From positions 2,356,001 to 2,420,000 of the forward strand of contig NZ_CP046072.1 in NCBI RefSeq assembly GCF_017357825.1: DNA of 64,000 bases, read 5' to 3'. The stretch comes from Sulfurimonas aquatica (GTDB taxonomy: Bacteria; Campylobacterota; Campylobacteria; Campylobacterales; Sulfurimonadaceae). The translations under genes were made by a program, and so were the position numbers. Under the pieces are notes generated by a model. The model was not told the origin of the DNA and ran no database searches. It saw nothing but the letters and a program-made list of their open reading frames with translations. Below are positions 18,120 to 27,011 of the stretch, one piece after another (position 1 is the stretch's first letter; the number at the start of each line of letters is the position of its first letter).

Positions 18120-18138
18120 ATTTGATAAATTATCAAAT
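18120..18138. promoter_or_regulatory. Perfect 19-bp palindrome (candidate operator)
   Basis: ATTTGATAA, one central base, then TTATCAAAT. It lies between the divergent phosphoribosyltransferase and LPP20 lipoprotein genes, 35 bp from one start and 77 bp from the other. Symmetry and position suggest a dimeric repressor site; the AT-rich sequence means chance cannot be excluded. Confidence 0.4.
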
Positions 18139-18214
18139 AAATCCTTTAGTTAATAATTATTATTTAAAATTTATGCTAAGATACATTAATACATAAAAAA
18201 TTAAGGAGATCAAA

Positions 18215-18793
18215 ATGATCAAAACTTTTTCGTCGATAGCTCTTGCAGGTTTAATCGCTGCTTCAATTTCAGGATGTGGTGGTGCTACTCCAGCTCCAAA
18301 GCAAGAAGCAGATTTTCGTTGTAAACAAGAAAATACTTTAGCTCCTACATGGACATGTACACCTATGGTTGAGGGTGCTTATGCGGGTGTTGGTACAGCT
18401 GCTAAGAGTGCTGCTGGAATGGGACACATGAGAAGAGTAGCTCTAGCTAATGGTCGTTCAGACTTAGCACAGCAGATAAAATCTCAAGTAAAAGACAAGG
18501 TAGAGGTATTTACTAGAGCAACTGGTGCTGGTGATCAAGAGACTGTTGACTCTGTATCTACTGCTGTAACTAAACAAGTTGCAAAAGTTGATTTACAAGG
18601 CTCAAAAGGAGTTGATTCGTGGACTGCTCCATCAGGTACTCTTTTTATGCTAGTAACAGTTGGTGAGTCTGAAGTAAATAAAGAAGTGAAAAATGCAGTT
18701 AAAACTAGCTTTAAAAATGATCAAGCTTTGTGGCAGCAGTTTCAATCTAAAAAGGCTTTAGAAGGTTTAGAAGCGGAATTTCCTTCTGAATAA
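18215..18793 (+). CDS. LPP20-family lipoprotein
   Basis: A lipoprotein of 192 residues. The signal peptide ends in a lipobox (SISGC) followed by GG, so it is lipidated at Cys21. The mature part carries the LPP20 pattern: an APTWTCTP-like start, a helix with ARSDLAQQIKSQVKDKV-type composition, and a terminal FMLVTVGESEVNKEV segment. Helicobacter pylori Lpp20 is an outer-membrane or vesicle antigen of unknown biochemical role. AAGGAG precedes the start. It is translationally coupled to a second member of the family. Confidence 0.85.
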   Translation: MIKTFSSIALAGLIAASISGCGGATPAPKQEADFRCKQENTLAPTWTCTPMVEGAYAGVGTAAKSAAGMGHMRRVALANGRSDLAQQIKSQVKDKVEVFTRATGAGDQETVDSVSTAVTKQVAKVDLQGSKGVDSWTAPSGTLFMLVTVGESEVNKEVKNAVKTSFKNDQALWQQFQSKKALEGLEAEFPSE

Positions 18794-19197
18794 TGAGAGT
18801 AGTTTTATCTACCTTACTTTTTTTAGTCCTTTTTTTAGTAGGCTGTAACTCTCAGCCTGCCCCATCATCAAACAATGCTAAGCCATCGTGGATTATGAAT
18901 CCAAACCAAGATGGAAAGATTGGTGCTGTTGGTGTTGCAAATAGAACATATGATCAAAAGCCTTCTTCTCAAAGGAAACTTGCGATTACTCGTGCTTTAG
19001 ATGAACTTACGCTTCAACAAGGTGTTGATGTAAGTTTAAATATTGATAAACGTAATACTGTAGTTAATGACAAATCTAGTTTAACTATGGACACAAAAAG
19101 TAGCTACAGTGCATCATCATCAGTTACTGCACATATAGAAAAAGTTTGGCAAAATAAAATGACAAACGAACTCTATATATGGATGGTAATGGACTAA
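18793..19197 (+). CDS. Second LPP20-family lipoprotein
   Basis: A lipoprotein of 134 residues with lipobox FLVGC. The mature part begins with a PSWIMNPNQDGKIGAVGVA segment that matches the LPP20 fold, then a helix rich in basic and polar residues and a strand pair ending VWQNKMTNELYIWMVMD. It starts inside the stop codon of the preceding paralogue (TAATG). It is shorter and acid-poor compared with its neighbour, so the two are related but diverged. A hairpin terminator follows directly. Confidence 0.8.
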   Translation: MRVVLSTLLFLVLFLVGCNSQPAPSSNNAKPSWIMNPNQDGKIGAVGVANRTYDQKPSSQRKLAITRALDELTLQQGVDVSLNIDKRNTVVNDKSSLTMDTKSSYSASSSVTAHIEKVWQNKMTNELYIWMVMD

Positions 19198-19198
19198 A

Positions 19199-19221
19199 AT
19201 TCTCTTCTCTGTGAAGAGAAT
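19199..19221 (+). terminator. Hairpin terminator after LPP20 pair
   Basis: Perfect 9-bp stem, ATTCTCTTC (19199-19207) with GAAGAGAAT (19213-19221), loop of five bases, followed by CTCTTT. It begins two bases after the stop codon. Confidence 0.7.
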
Positions 19222-19307
19222 CTCTTTAAACAACTTTTTATCCCCTCTTATTTAGCTATAATTTCAAATAAATACTCATTTTTATATCACTTACATCAAG
19301 GTTACTC

Positions 19308-20804
19308 ATGAAAAAAATCGCCATTATCGGTCGTCCAAATGTTGGAAAAAGTTCACTATTTAATCGTTTAATTAAAAAACGTGATGCTATTACTGCTGAG
19401 ATAGCGGGTACAACTCGTGATGTTAAACGCCGGACTGTTACATTTATAGATAGAGAAGCTATGCTTCTTGACACTGGTGGACTAGATAAAGGGTGTGAGC
19501 TTTTTGATAAAATTAAAGAGATGTCACTTAAGGCTGCTTATTCAGCTGACATTATTCTCTATATGGTTGATGGAAAAAGTATACCTGAAGATGAAGATAA
19601 AAAATTATTTTATGAGTTACAGTCTATGGGTAAAGATATGGCCCTAGTTGTAAATAAAATTGATAACGATAAAATGAAAGAGAACCTTTGGGATTATTAT
19701 GAGTTTGGAACAGGTGATATTTTTGGAATATCTGTTGCACACAACCGTAATACAGTTGAACTTTTAGAGTGGATAGCAAGTAAGATTCCTGACAGCGATA
19801 TCATCAAAGAAGACGAAGAGCTTGATGAAGATGATGATATAACTATAATTGAGCCTGAACTTGATGATGAAGAGTTCTTTGCAAATAAAACTGAGCATGA
19901 TGAAGATGATGATGGCTATACATACTGGGATGAAGACGAGATGGATGGGGTCGTTGTCGATGACACAATCTTTGGAAATAATGACCGTATCAAAGAGTTT
20001 GATGAAGAAGATCTCAATCATATAAAAATAGCTATCATTGGGCGTACAAATGTTGGTAAAAGTTCCCTTTTAAATGCTCTTCTTGGAGAAGAACGCTCAG
20101 TTGTCAGTAGCGTAGCGGGAACAACAATTGATCCAATCGATGAGACTGTGGAGTATCAAGGTAAACAACTTACTTTTGTAGATACGGCAGGACTTCGTCG
20201 TCGTGGTAGAATCCTAGGAATAGAGAAGTATGCACTAATGCGTACAACTGAAATGCTTGACAACTCAAATATGGCGTTAATAGTTTTAGATGCGAGTGAA
20301 CCATTTTTAGATCTTGATGAGAAAATTGCAGGGCTTGTAGATAGCAATAGACTCTCTTGTATTATCGTTTTAAACAAGTGGGACATCTCTAAACGCGAAG
20401 AGCATGACAAGATAATTAAAGAGGTTCGTGATAGATTTAAATTTCTTGCTTATGCCCCTATCATTACTCTCTCTGCAAAGTCACATCTAAGAGTTGATAA
20501 ACTTCACGATATGATCTTAGAAATAAATGAAAACTATTCTCAGAGAATTCCAACAAGCAAAATAAATGAAGTGATAGAAAAAGCACTTCGTCGTCATACA
20601 TTACCAAGTGTAAGTGGACAGGTTATTCGTATCTACTACGGAACGCAGTATGAGACTCGTCCACCAAAGATTGCAATAATAATGAATAAACCAAGTGGTC
20701 TTCACTTCACATATAGAAGATATCTTACAAACAAAATGCGTGAAGCGTTTAACTTTACGGGAACGCCAGTTCTATTTAAAGCGAAAAAACGCGGAGAGAA
20801 ATAA
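19308..20804 (+). CDS. der: Ribosome biogenesis GTPase Der (EngA)
   Basis: Double GTPase needed for 50S ribosomal subunit maturation. The protein has 498 residues. The first G domain (residues 1-160) has GRPNVGKSS, DTGG and NKID; the second (about 235-405) has GRTNVGKSS, DTAGLR and NKWD; a KH-like domain ends the protein. Between the G domains lies an unusually acidic linker of about 65 residues (around 165-232) with long runs of Asp and Glu. The shorter linker of E. coli Der is also acidic, so function should be conserved. Confidence 0.96.
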   Translation: MKKIAIIGRPNVGKSSLFNRLIKKRDAITAEIAGTTRDVKRRTVTFIDREAMLLDTGGLDKGCELFDKIKEMSLKAAYSADIILYMVDGKSIPEDEDKKLFYELQSMGKDMALVVNKIDNDKMKENLWDYYEFGTGDIFGISVAHNRNTVELLEWIASKIPDSDIIKEDEELDEDDDITIIEPELDDEEFFANKTEHDEDDDGYTYWDEDEMDGVVVDDTIFGNNDRIKEFDEEDLNHIKIAIIGRTNVGKSSLLNALLGEERSVVSSVAGTTIDPIDETVEYQGKQLTFVDTAGLRRRGRILGIEKYALMRTTEMLDNSNMALIVLDASEPFLDLDEKIAGLVDSNRLSCIIVLNKWDISKREEHDKIIKEVRDRFKFLAYAPIITLSAKSHLRVDKLHDMILEINENYSQRIPTSKINEVIEKALRRHTLPSVSGQVIRIYYGTQYETRPPKIAIIMNKPSGLHFTYRRYLTNKMREAFNFTGTPVLFKAKKRGEK

Positions 20805-20828
20805 AACTCTAATACTTTACAAAGTATC

Positions 20829-20887
20829 AAGCTTCAGTGACCACAGCGGTCCAAGCGAGTAAAAGGGACTAGTTCCTTTTGCGGACT
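20829..20887 (-). repeat. Dispersed intergenic repeat, copy B
   Basis: Second copy of the 58-bp element at 14976-15033, in inverse orientation. Its palindromic core, AAAAGGGACTAGTTCCTTTT at 20861-20880, forms a self-complementary hairpin with G-U pairs. It fills the gap between the convergent der and hemJ stop codons, where it could serve as a bidirectional terminator. Confidence 0.65.
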
Positions 20888-20892
20888 AAACA

Positions 20893-21315
20893 CTAGAATG
20901 GTTTGAGTACTACCATTCCTACAATCAGAAGCATTAAAACTGTAGGAATTTCATTATACATTCTAAAAAACTTTCCTGACTTAATGCATCTATCTTCAGC
21001 AAACTCTTTTCTATACTTTTCCATTGAGTAGAAGTAAATTATTAAAAGAACTACAAGAGTTATTTTAGTATGTAGCCATCCATTTCCAGAAAATCCATAG
21101 AGATAGCTAAGATATGCTCCACTAATTACTGTGGCCCACATCGAAGGTACACCAATATATTTTAAGAGTTTAAACTCTTGTATTTTCACAACTTCAACAA
21201 AACCACTGTTATCAATATTTTCTGCATGATAAACAAAAAGTCTAGGCAGATAAAAAAGAACTGCAAACCAAGATATAAAAGATATTACATGAAACCATAA
21301 AACCCATTCGTACAT
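20893..21315 (-). CDS. hemJ: Protoporphyrinogen IX oxidase HemJ
   Basis: Small membrane protein of 140 residues with four hydrophobic helices. The N-terminal segment WFHVISFISWFAVLFYLPRL is the UPF0093/HemJ signature, including the conserved histidine at position 10 thought to bind haem. HemJ carries out the oxygen-independent penultimate step of haem synthesis in organisms without HemG or HemY. Haem demand is plain from the 12-haem cytochrome in this window, and hemB lies at 25974. The ribosome-binding site is AAGGAAT. Confidence 0.9.
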   Translation of the reverse strand: MYEWVLWFHVISFISWFAVLFYLPRLFVYHAENIDNSGFVEVVKIQEFKLLKYIGVPSMWATVISGAYLSYLYGFSGNGWLHTKITLVVLLIIYFYSMEKYRKEFAEDRCIKSGKFFRMYNEIPTVLMLLIVGMVVLKPF

Positions 21316-21324
21316 TTTTATTCC

Positions 21325-21921
21325 TTAAAAGTTTTTTTCTATATAGAGAGTATTATAATTGGAGCCACCTTTTGTGACTCCATTAATTAATCCAAAAATA
21401 CCTGAACGATGCTTGAGTGCCCATCCAAAATAAGTATCATACATAGGTTTAAAACAGATTAGTCTGCCCAGGTCAAAATCAAGGCTTATATCTAAATAAT
21501 TAAGATATTTTGAGGTTTTACCATCTATTTGGAGTGCCTCTAAATACTCAGTTCTTAATATGCCATGTGTATATGAAATTCCATCAGAGATACCAAATCT
21601 AGCTCTATTACTAAAAAAATCAAGATTATAATATGCTTTTATATGTATAGAAGCACCATAAATACTTTTATATTTATCTTCATTATATTTTGACAACCCA
21701 GTTTTAATGTATATATCAATTGGCATCTCAAATACATTCTCTTTTACAAGATAGCCCAAATCAAGACTATAAACTTGTAAATCTTCTGGATGAGAGCCAA
21801 TTTTTCCTATAATTACATCACCTAATGCACTCTCTGTCGCATTACCATGAGCTATACGAAGAGAGTAATCATTTTGTGCCATAAGATTGAGTGCAATAAA
21901 AAGCATTAAAAATATTTTCAA
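21325..21921 (-). CDS. Outer-membrane barrel protein, paralogue 2 of a tandem pair
   Basis: A secreted protein of 198 residues. The reading begins at a TTG (21919-21921) behind AAGGAA, giving the signal peptide MKIFLMLFIALNLMAQ. The mature protein shows alternating strands and ends HRSGIFGLING, then GGSNYNTLYIEKNF with terminal Phe, as in outer-membrane barrels. It is a clear paralogue of the gene just upstream (21931-22536), sharing the N-terminal YSLR start, the DLGYLV/DGGYEL strand and the whole C terminus. The H-x-S pair recalls PagL-type lipid A deacylases, but no other part supports that name. Confidence 0.7.
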   Translation of the reverse strand: MKIFLMLFIALNLMAQNDYSLRIAHGNATESALGDVIIGKIGSHPEDLQVYSLDLGYLVKENVFEMPIDIYIKTGLSKYNEDKYKSIYGASIHIKAYYNLDFFSNRARFGISDGISYTHGILRTEYLEALQIDGKTSKYLNYLDISLDFDLGRLICFKPMYDTYFGWALKHRSGIFGLINGVTKGGSNYNTLYIEKNF

Positions 21922-21930
21922 ATATTTTCC

Positions 21931-22536
21931 TTAAAAGTTTTTTTCAACATAGAGACAATTATAGTTTGACCCGCCATCACTAACCCCGCCATAAGCTCCA
22001 TGAAAACCTGACCTATGCTTGATAAGATAGCCTAAGTAGACCTCATCTAGATATTTTTGATGAGTAATTTTACCTAAGTCTATATCAAAAGTAATCTCCA
22101 TATAATTCAAAAAGTTTGATTGATTGTCATTCTCTTCTATGGCTTCTCTCGCTTCTACATAAGGTACTCTATGGGCATAAGAGACACCTTCAGCAATACC
22201 GATTCGCAACTCATAACCCAAAGCTTCTAGTGAATAGTACATCTTTATATAGAATGTTCCCTCTAAAAAATCTTTTTGATGATAGTTCTCATCAAAGTAA
22301 CTCAGCCCTGCTTTTAAATATATATCTAATGGTAGTGTAAAAAGATTATTATATAACTCATAACCTCCATCTATTCCATAGACTTTTGTATTATATGGGC
22401 TTGTATTAAAACCTTTAAAAGTATAAAGTTGATCAAAATCACTAGCAGAGGATTGTCCTGCTTCTAAACGCAAAGAGTATTTATCTTGTGCAACCAAATG
22501 AACAAAAAGTAAGGCGAATATAAAAAGAAGTCTCAA
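21931..22536 (-). CDS. Outer-membrane barrel protein, paralogue 1 of a tandem pair
   Basis: A secreted protein of 201 residues, also started by TTG (22534-22536) behind AAGGAAA, with signal peptide MRLLFIFALLFVHLVAQ. It ends in the same pattern as its neighbour: KHRSGFHGAYGG, then GGSNYNCLYVEKNF. The two genes are 9 bp apart and surely one transcript. Sequence drift between them is large in the middle, so the duplication is old. Function is not known; a barrel with an H-x-S motif facing the outer leaflet could be an enzyme acting on lipid, which is only a guess. Confidence 0.7.
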   Translation of the reverse strand: MRLLFIFALLFVHLVAQDKYSLRLEAGQSSASDFDQLYTFKGFNTSPYNTKVYGIDGGYELYNNLFTLPLDIYLKAGLSYFDENYHQKDFLEGTFYIKMYYSLEALGYELRIGIAEGVSYAHRVPYVEAREAIEENDNQSNFLNYMEITFDIDLGKITHQKYLDEVYLGYLIKHRSGFHGAYGGVSDGGSNYNCLYVEKNF

Positions 22537-22567
22537 GTAGTTTCCTTGAAAATGAGGGAAGTAAAGA

Positions 22568-22602
22568 AAACTTGTATGCCAAAGATATCGACATACAAGT
22601 TT
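22568..22602 (-). terminator. Terminator of hpf
   Basis: Perfect 11-bp stem (22568-22578 with 22592-22602) and a 13-base loop. On the minus strand it is followed by TTTTCTTTAC, so it fits a Rho-independent terminator for the upstream hpf gene. Confidence 0.75.
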
Positions 22603-22621
22603 ATGTATTTATGCAATTAGA

Positions 22622-22951
22622 TTATGCGTCTAATGTTTCTAAATCTTTAACTGAAGTTGCTTTGTGAGAAACAACTTTGTCATGAAGACGACGAAGTGCT
22701 TTACTTCCTTTATCAATCGCTAAGTCGATAGCTGCATCTAAAGAGTCATCACTTTGGTTAATAATAACAGGCTGTGCATGGGCAATATGAATATCAAACT
22801 CAACATTAACACCTTTTTTCTCCGCAGCAATAACACAATTAATAGTTGTAATATCTAATGAAAATTTTTGAAATGCTTCAACAGCACCTTCGATATGAGC
22901 TTTAGTAGCATCAGTTAATGTAACATCTTTTGAACGAATTTGTAAGTTCAT
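22622..22951 (-). CDS. hpf: Ribosome hibernation promoting factor (short form)
   Basis: A ribosome-binding protein of 109 residues of the HPF/RaiA (YfiA) family, which occupies the decoding region and stabilises inactive ribosomes in slow growth. The N terminus MNLQIRSKDVTLTDATKAHIE and the segment IINQSDDSLDAAIDLAIDKGSKALRR are typical. There is no C-terminal dimerisation domain, so it is the short form. I start at the ATG at 22949-22951, which has GGATTT upstream; an in-frame ATG 11 codons earlier adds residues foreign to the family. Confidence 0.9.
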   Translation of the reverse strand: MNLQIRSKDVTLTDATKAHIEGAVEAFQKFSLDITTINCVIAAEKKGVNVEFDIHIAHAQPVIINQSDDSLDAAIDLAIDKGSKALRRLHDKVVSHKATSVKDLETLDA

Positions 22952-23061
22952 AATAAATCCTTTGTCTGAAGTGTCTATCGACACCTCTTATATACTTATA
23001 TGGTAACAAAATAAAGCTGAGATTGGTATAATATTGATTAAAAAATCTAGGAAATTAATAA

Positions 23062-24027
23062 ATGAAAGTATTAACAGGTATTCAGCCATCTGGAGACTTA
23101 CATATTGGGAACTATTTTGGCTCTATAAAACAGATGGTAGATGCACAAAAAGAGAGTGAAACATTTGCCTTTATAGCAAACTACCATGCTATGAGTAGCG
23201 GAAATGGTGGAGAAAAACTAGCAAAACTTACTATGCAAACAGCTACAGACTTTTTATCCTTGGGAATAGACCCAAACAAGTCAACTTTTTGGGTGCAATC
23301 AGATGTAAAAGAGGTGCTAGAACTTTACTGGATACTCTCCGCGTTTACACCAATGGGTCTGCTAGAGCGTGCTCACAGCTATAAAGATAAAACAGCAAAG
23401 GGAATCTCTGCAAATCACTCACTTTTTTCCTATCCCGTTTTGATGGCTGCAGATATACTTTTATACTCCCCAGAGATAGTTCCTGTAGGAAAAGATCAGA
23501 TACAGCATGTTGAGATAGCTCGTGACATCGCTGTTAAGTTTAACAATGAGTATGGAGATATTTTAACTATTCCTGACTTTAAAGTTCAAGAAGAGGTTCA
23601 AACTGTTCCTGGAACTGATGGGCAAAAAATGTCTAAAAGCTATGGAAATACCGTAAATATTTTTGGTGAAGAGAAGAAACAGCTTAAAACTATTAAAAAA
23701 ATAGTAACTGAGAATGTAGCACTAGAAGAGCCAAAAGAGTTTGCCAACTGTAATGTATACAATATGGCAAAACTATTTTTAGAGGGTGAAAATCTAACTA
23801 CACTTGAGAAACGCTACCAACAAGGTGGTGAGGGGCATGGACACTTTAAAATCTATCTGGCAGAAGTTATGTGGGAATATTTTAGAGAGTATAGAGAAAA
23901 ACGCGACTACTATATGGCACACCAAGATGAAGTACGAGAGATTTTAAAACAGGGTGCACTCAAGGCAAGTAGTATAGCTTTACCAATGATAGAGAAGTTA
24001 AGAACTGCTACTGGTATAAAATACTAA
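23062..24027 (+). CDS. trpS: Tryptophanyl-tRNA synthetase
   Basis: Class I aminoacyl-tRNA synthetase of 321 residues that charges tRNA-Trp. The ATP-binding signatures are HIGNY (HIGH-type, residues 13-17) within TGIQPSGDLHIGNYFG and KMSKS in DGQKMSKSYGN. PVGKDQIQHVEIARDIA is another conserved block. The length is standard. A TATAAT-like sequence lies around 23027. Confidence 0.96.
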   Translation: MKVLTGIQPSGDLHIGNYFGSIKQMVDAQKESETFAFIANYHAMSSGNGGEKLAKLTMQTATDFLSLGIDPNKSTFWVQSDVKEVLELYWILSAFTPMGLLERAHSYKDKTAKGISANHSLFSYPVLMAADILLYSPEIVPVGKDQIQHVEIARDIAVKFNNEYGDILTIPDFKVQEEVQTVPGTDGQKMSKSYGNTVNIFGEEKKQLKTIKKIVTENVALEEPKEFANCNVYNMAKLFLEGENLTTLEKRYQQGGEGHGHFKIYLAEVMWEYFREYREKRDYYMAHQDEVREILKQGALKASSIALPMIEKLRTATGIKY

Positions 24028-24092
24028 GGGTTAAATAGAGTTATAAATATTATAATACTATTAGGGTTTGAACTAAAACTATGGGAGGAGAG

Positions 24093-25046
24093 ATGAAAGC
24101 AATTAAATACAACTTGATTGATATTAATGTTCTCCTTCAAGATTCTAACTTAAGATTTAATATTTACAAATCAAATGAATCAAACACTAAAATGTTTCTA
24201 TTTAAGGAGAAGGAAACCCTTCTCACAAGTAGAGTAAAAGAGCTTATTAGCCAATCCTCAAAACTATATATTGTGGAAGATGATCTAAAAAGCTACCAAT
24301 TTATACTTGAAAACTACACCAATACACACACTCCTATAAAGTTTGAAGAGAAATCAGAAAAAATTTATAGTAGTGCCGCAAAAGCACTTGATGATCTCTT
24401 TAGTAATCCTGAAGCATTGGGCAACTATGAGAAATCTAAAGAAGTTGTTGATAATATGGTTGGAACTATTCTAGATGACAACTTTACCATCAAATCACTC
24501 ATGAAAATAGCAAATCATGACTACTACACTCAAACTCATTCAATAAATGTCACTATATATGCTTTGAGTCTTGGCTCTTTTATAGGTCTTGAAGAGGAAG
24601 AACTCTCTAAACTTGGAGAGTCTGCACTACTTCATGACCTTGGAAAAAGTAAGATACCCTCTTCTATAATTAACAAAAATGGAAAGCTAACAGAACAAGA
24701 GTTCACTATAATGAAAAAGCATCCAGACCTTGGATTTCAATTGGCATTAAAGATGGGTATCAAAAATAAGAATATTCTTGGAGGAATAAGATATCATCAA
24801 GAGAAGATGGATGGGACAGGTTATCCGCTTGGATTAAAGAGAGATAGCATACCAAAATTTGCAAGGATTATTGGGCTTTGCGATATCTTTGATGCACTTA
24901 CAACAAGAAGAAGCTATAAAGAGCCTATGACTACGTTTGATGCACTAAAGCTAATCAAATCAAAGATGAGTCATCATGTGGATCTCGAGCTCTTAGAAAA
25001 TATAATCCATATGTTTAGCGAGCGTGCTGCGCCAGCCAAACCATAA
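24093..25046 (+). CDS. HD-GYP domain protein (putative c-di-GMP phosphodiesterase)
   Basis: A protein of 317 residues with an N-terminal region of about 130 residues that I do not recognise and a C-terminal HD-GYP domain. The catalytic pattern is complete: HDLGK for the HD pair, a downstream KKHPDLGF histidine, and [14 protein letters not shown] for the GYP loop. Such enzymes hydrolyse cyclic di-GMP. I start at the ATG at 24093, directly behind GGAGGAGAG; an ATG four codons earlier lies inside that ribosome-binding site. The 3' end overlaps the convergent argF gene by 32 bp. Confidence 0.88.
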   Translation: MKAIKYNLIDINVLLQDSNLRFNIYKSNESNTKMFLFKEKETLLTSRVKELISQSSKLYIVEDDLKSYQFILENYTNTHTPIKFEEKSEKIYSSAAKALDDLFSNPEALGNYEKSKEVVDNMVGTILDDNFTIKSLMKIANHDYYTQTHSINVTIYALSLGSFIGLEEEELSKLGESALLHDLGKSKIPSSIINKNGKLTEQEFTIMKKHPDLGFQLALKMGIKNKNILGGIRYHQEKMDGTGYPLGLKRDSIPKFARIIGLCDIFDALTTRRSYKEPMTTFDALKLIKSKMSHHVDLELLENIIHMFSERAAPAKP

Positions 25047-25938
25047 GACCTTTTTGTGCATGGAGTCTATTTTCTGCTTCATTAAAAATGATTTCAGCAT
25101 GCTGATCCATTATCTCTTCTGAAACTTCTTGTCCTCTATATGCTGGGAGACAGTGTAAAAATTTTGCATCTTTTTTAGTTAAACACATCATAAGTCCATC
25201 TACCATAAAACCTTTAAAAGCTTTAACACGCTCTTCTTTTTCATCTTCTTGACCCATAGAAGCCCAAGTATCTGTTGTTACTATAGTAGCATCTTGAATA
25301 GCTTCTTTTGGATCATTCATAACCTTAATAACTGCCCCACTCTCTTTAGCCATTTTCAGTGCATCTTCTAAAACTTTTGAGTCTACTTCATAACCTTTTG
25401 GCGTTGCAATACGAAGTTCAAAGCCAATCTTTGCAGCGAGCATAAGCCATGAGTGTGTCATGTTGTTACCATCACCAATATATGCAACAACTGCATCTTC
25501 ATTAATGCCATATTCAACCATCGTCATATAGTCAGCTAAAAGCTGTACAGGATGATAAGAGTCTGTTAGTCCATTTATAACTGGAACTTTAGAGTAATCG
25601 GCAAACTCCTCTATCATGGAGTGCTCAAACGTTCTTATCATTACCATATCGCATATACTTGATATAACGCGAGCTGTATCTTTTACAGGCTCACCTCGAC
25701 CAAGATGAATATCACGGTTACTTAAAAAGAGTGCATGCCCGCCTAGTTGAAACATTCCCGTTTCAAAACTAACACGTGTTCTTGTTGAGCTCTTCTCAAA
25801 AATCATTGCTAGTGTTTTATTTTCGAGTTCTTTTTTATAGATACCCGCTTTTAAATCTTTTTTTATCTCAAGTGCTAGGTCTATAATTTCTAAAATTTCT
25901 TTTTTTGTAAAATCTCTTAGTGTTAAAAAGTGTCTCAT
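25015..25938 (-). CDS. argF: Ornithine carbamoyltransferase
   Basis: Makes citrulline from ornithine and carbamoyl phosphate in arginine synthesis. The 307 residues include the carbamoyl-phosphate loop [11 protein letters not shown], the [11 protein letters not shown] segment, and HCLPAYRG with the catalytic cysteine. It precedes nothing on the same strand in this direction except its convergent overlap with the HD-GYP gene, and hemB lies 35 bp upstream. argF-hemB with divergent ribA is also the gene order in Campylobacter jejuni. Confidence 0.95.
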   Translation of the reverse strand: MRHFLTLRDFTKKEILEIIDLALEIKKDLKAGIYKKELENKTLAMIFEKSSTRTRVSFETGMFQLGGHALFLSNRDIHLGRGEPVKDTARVISSICDMVMIRTFEHSMIEEFADYSKVPVINGLTDSYHPVQLLADYMTMVEYGINEDAVVAYIGDGNNMTHSWLMLAAKIGFELRIATPKGYEVDSKVLEDALKMAKESGAVIKVMNDPKEAIQDATIVTTDTWASMGQEDEKEERVKAFKGFMVDGLMMCLTKKDAKFLHCLPAYRGQEVSEEIMDQHAEIIFNEAENRLHAQKGLMVWLAQHAR

Positions 25939-25973
25939 AATTTTTCCTAAATTTTCAATAAGTAAGTATTATA

Positions 25974-26945
25974 CTATCTTTTAAGCATTTGTGCCACTTC
26001 TTTGGCATGATAAGAGATAATGATGTTTGCACCGGCTCTCTTAAATGCCACCATCGTCTCCATTACAACTCTATCATAATCTATCAAGTTGTTTAAGCCT
26101 GCGTGTTTTAGCATCGCATACTCGCCACTTACATTATAAACAGCCATTGGTAAAGAAGTCGCATCTTTTATCTCTCGAACAAGGTCAAGGTATGCAAGAG
26201 CGGGTTTTACCATAAGGATATCCGCTCCTTGCATCTCGTCACTCACTGACTCCGCAATTGCCTCACGACGATTTGCAGGATCCATCTGATAAGTAGAGCG
26301 GTCTCCAAAACTAGGAGTAGACTCTGCTACATCACGAAATGGTCCATAATATCCTGAAGCAAATTTTGTTGAGTAGCTCATAATAGGTAAATTCTCAAAG
26401 CCTGCTTCATCTAAAGCAGTTCTTAGCGTTTCAATGATACCATCCATCATTCCTGATGGTGCTATCATATCAGCTCCAGCCTTTGCATGGATAACTGCTT
26501 GCTCACCTGAAATTTCCAAGGTAGCATCATTGTTTACAGTCTCTAATTTTTCATCGATTATGCCACAATGTCCATGGTCTGTATATTCACAAAAACATAA
26601 GTCGGTCACAACAAACATATCGGGATGAGCCTCTTTTATGGTACGAATTGAAGAAGCGATAATTCCATGTTCACATAAAGAGTCTGAACCTATAGAGTCT
26701 TTTACATCAGGAATCCCAAATAAAATAATAGAGTAAATACCAAGCTCTTTTAAAACTTCGCACTCTTTTAACACCTCATCAATACTCATCTGAAAAACAC
26801 CTGGCATAGATGCAACTTCCGTTTTGATGCCCTTACCACTTCTAATAAATAAAGGGTAGATAAAATCTTCTACACTTACATTTGTCTCTCTAACAAGGGA
26901 GCGAAGATGTTTGTTTAAACGAGTACGACGAAATCTTTGAAACAT
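25974..26945 (-). CDS. hemB: Delta-aminolevulinic acid dehydratase (porphobilinogen synthase)
   Basis: Second common step of tetrapyrrole synthesis, joining two 5-aminolevulinate molecules. The 323 residues contain the metal-binding region [17 protein letters not shown] with the cysteine cluster, the first Schiff-base lysine in [15 protein letters not shown] and the second in [13 protein letters not shown]. The cysteine-rich site suggests a zinc-type enzyme. It is probably co-transcribed with argF. Confidence 0.96.
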   Translation of the reverse strand: MFQRFRRTRLNKHLRSLVRETNVSVEDFIYPLFIRSGKGIKTEVASMPGVFQMSIDEVLKECEVLKELGIYSIILFGIPDVKDSIGSDSLCEHGIIASSIRTIKEAHPDMFVVTDLCFCEYTDHGHCGIIDEKLETVNNDATLEISGEQAVIHAKAGADMIAPSGMMDGIIETLRTALDEAGFENLPIMSYSTKFASGYYGPFRDVAESTPSFGDRSTYQMDPANRREAIAESVSDEMQGADILMVKPALAYLDLVREIKDATSLPMAVYNVSGEYAMLKHAGLNNLIDYDRVVMETMVAFKRAGANIIISYHAKEVAQMLKR

Positions 26946-27011
26946 TCTTAAACCTTTTTTTTGCTATAATAATTTTTATAATAATATTTTACCCTTTTAA
27001 AGATTAAATAA

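Noticed and set aside
21325-22536. Naming the tandem barrel proteins as lipid A deacylase (PagL)
   Set aside because: Only the H-x-S pair matches; the rest of the active site cannot be placed.
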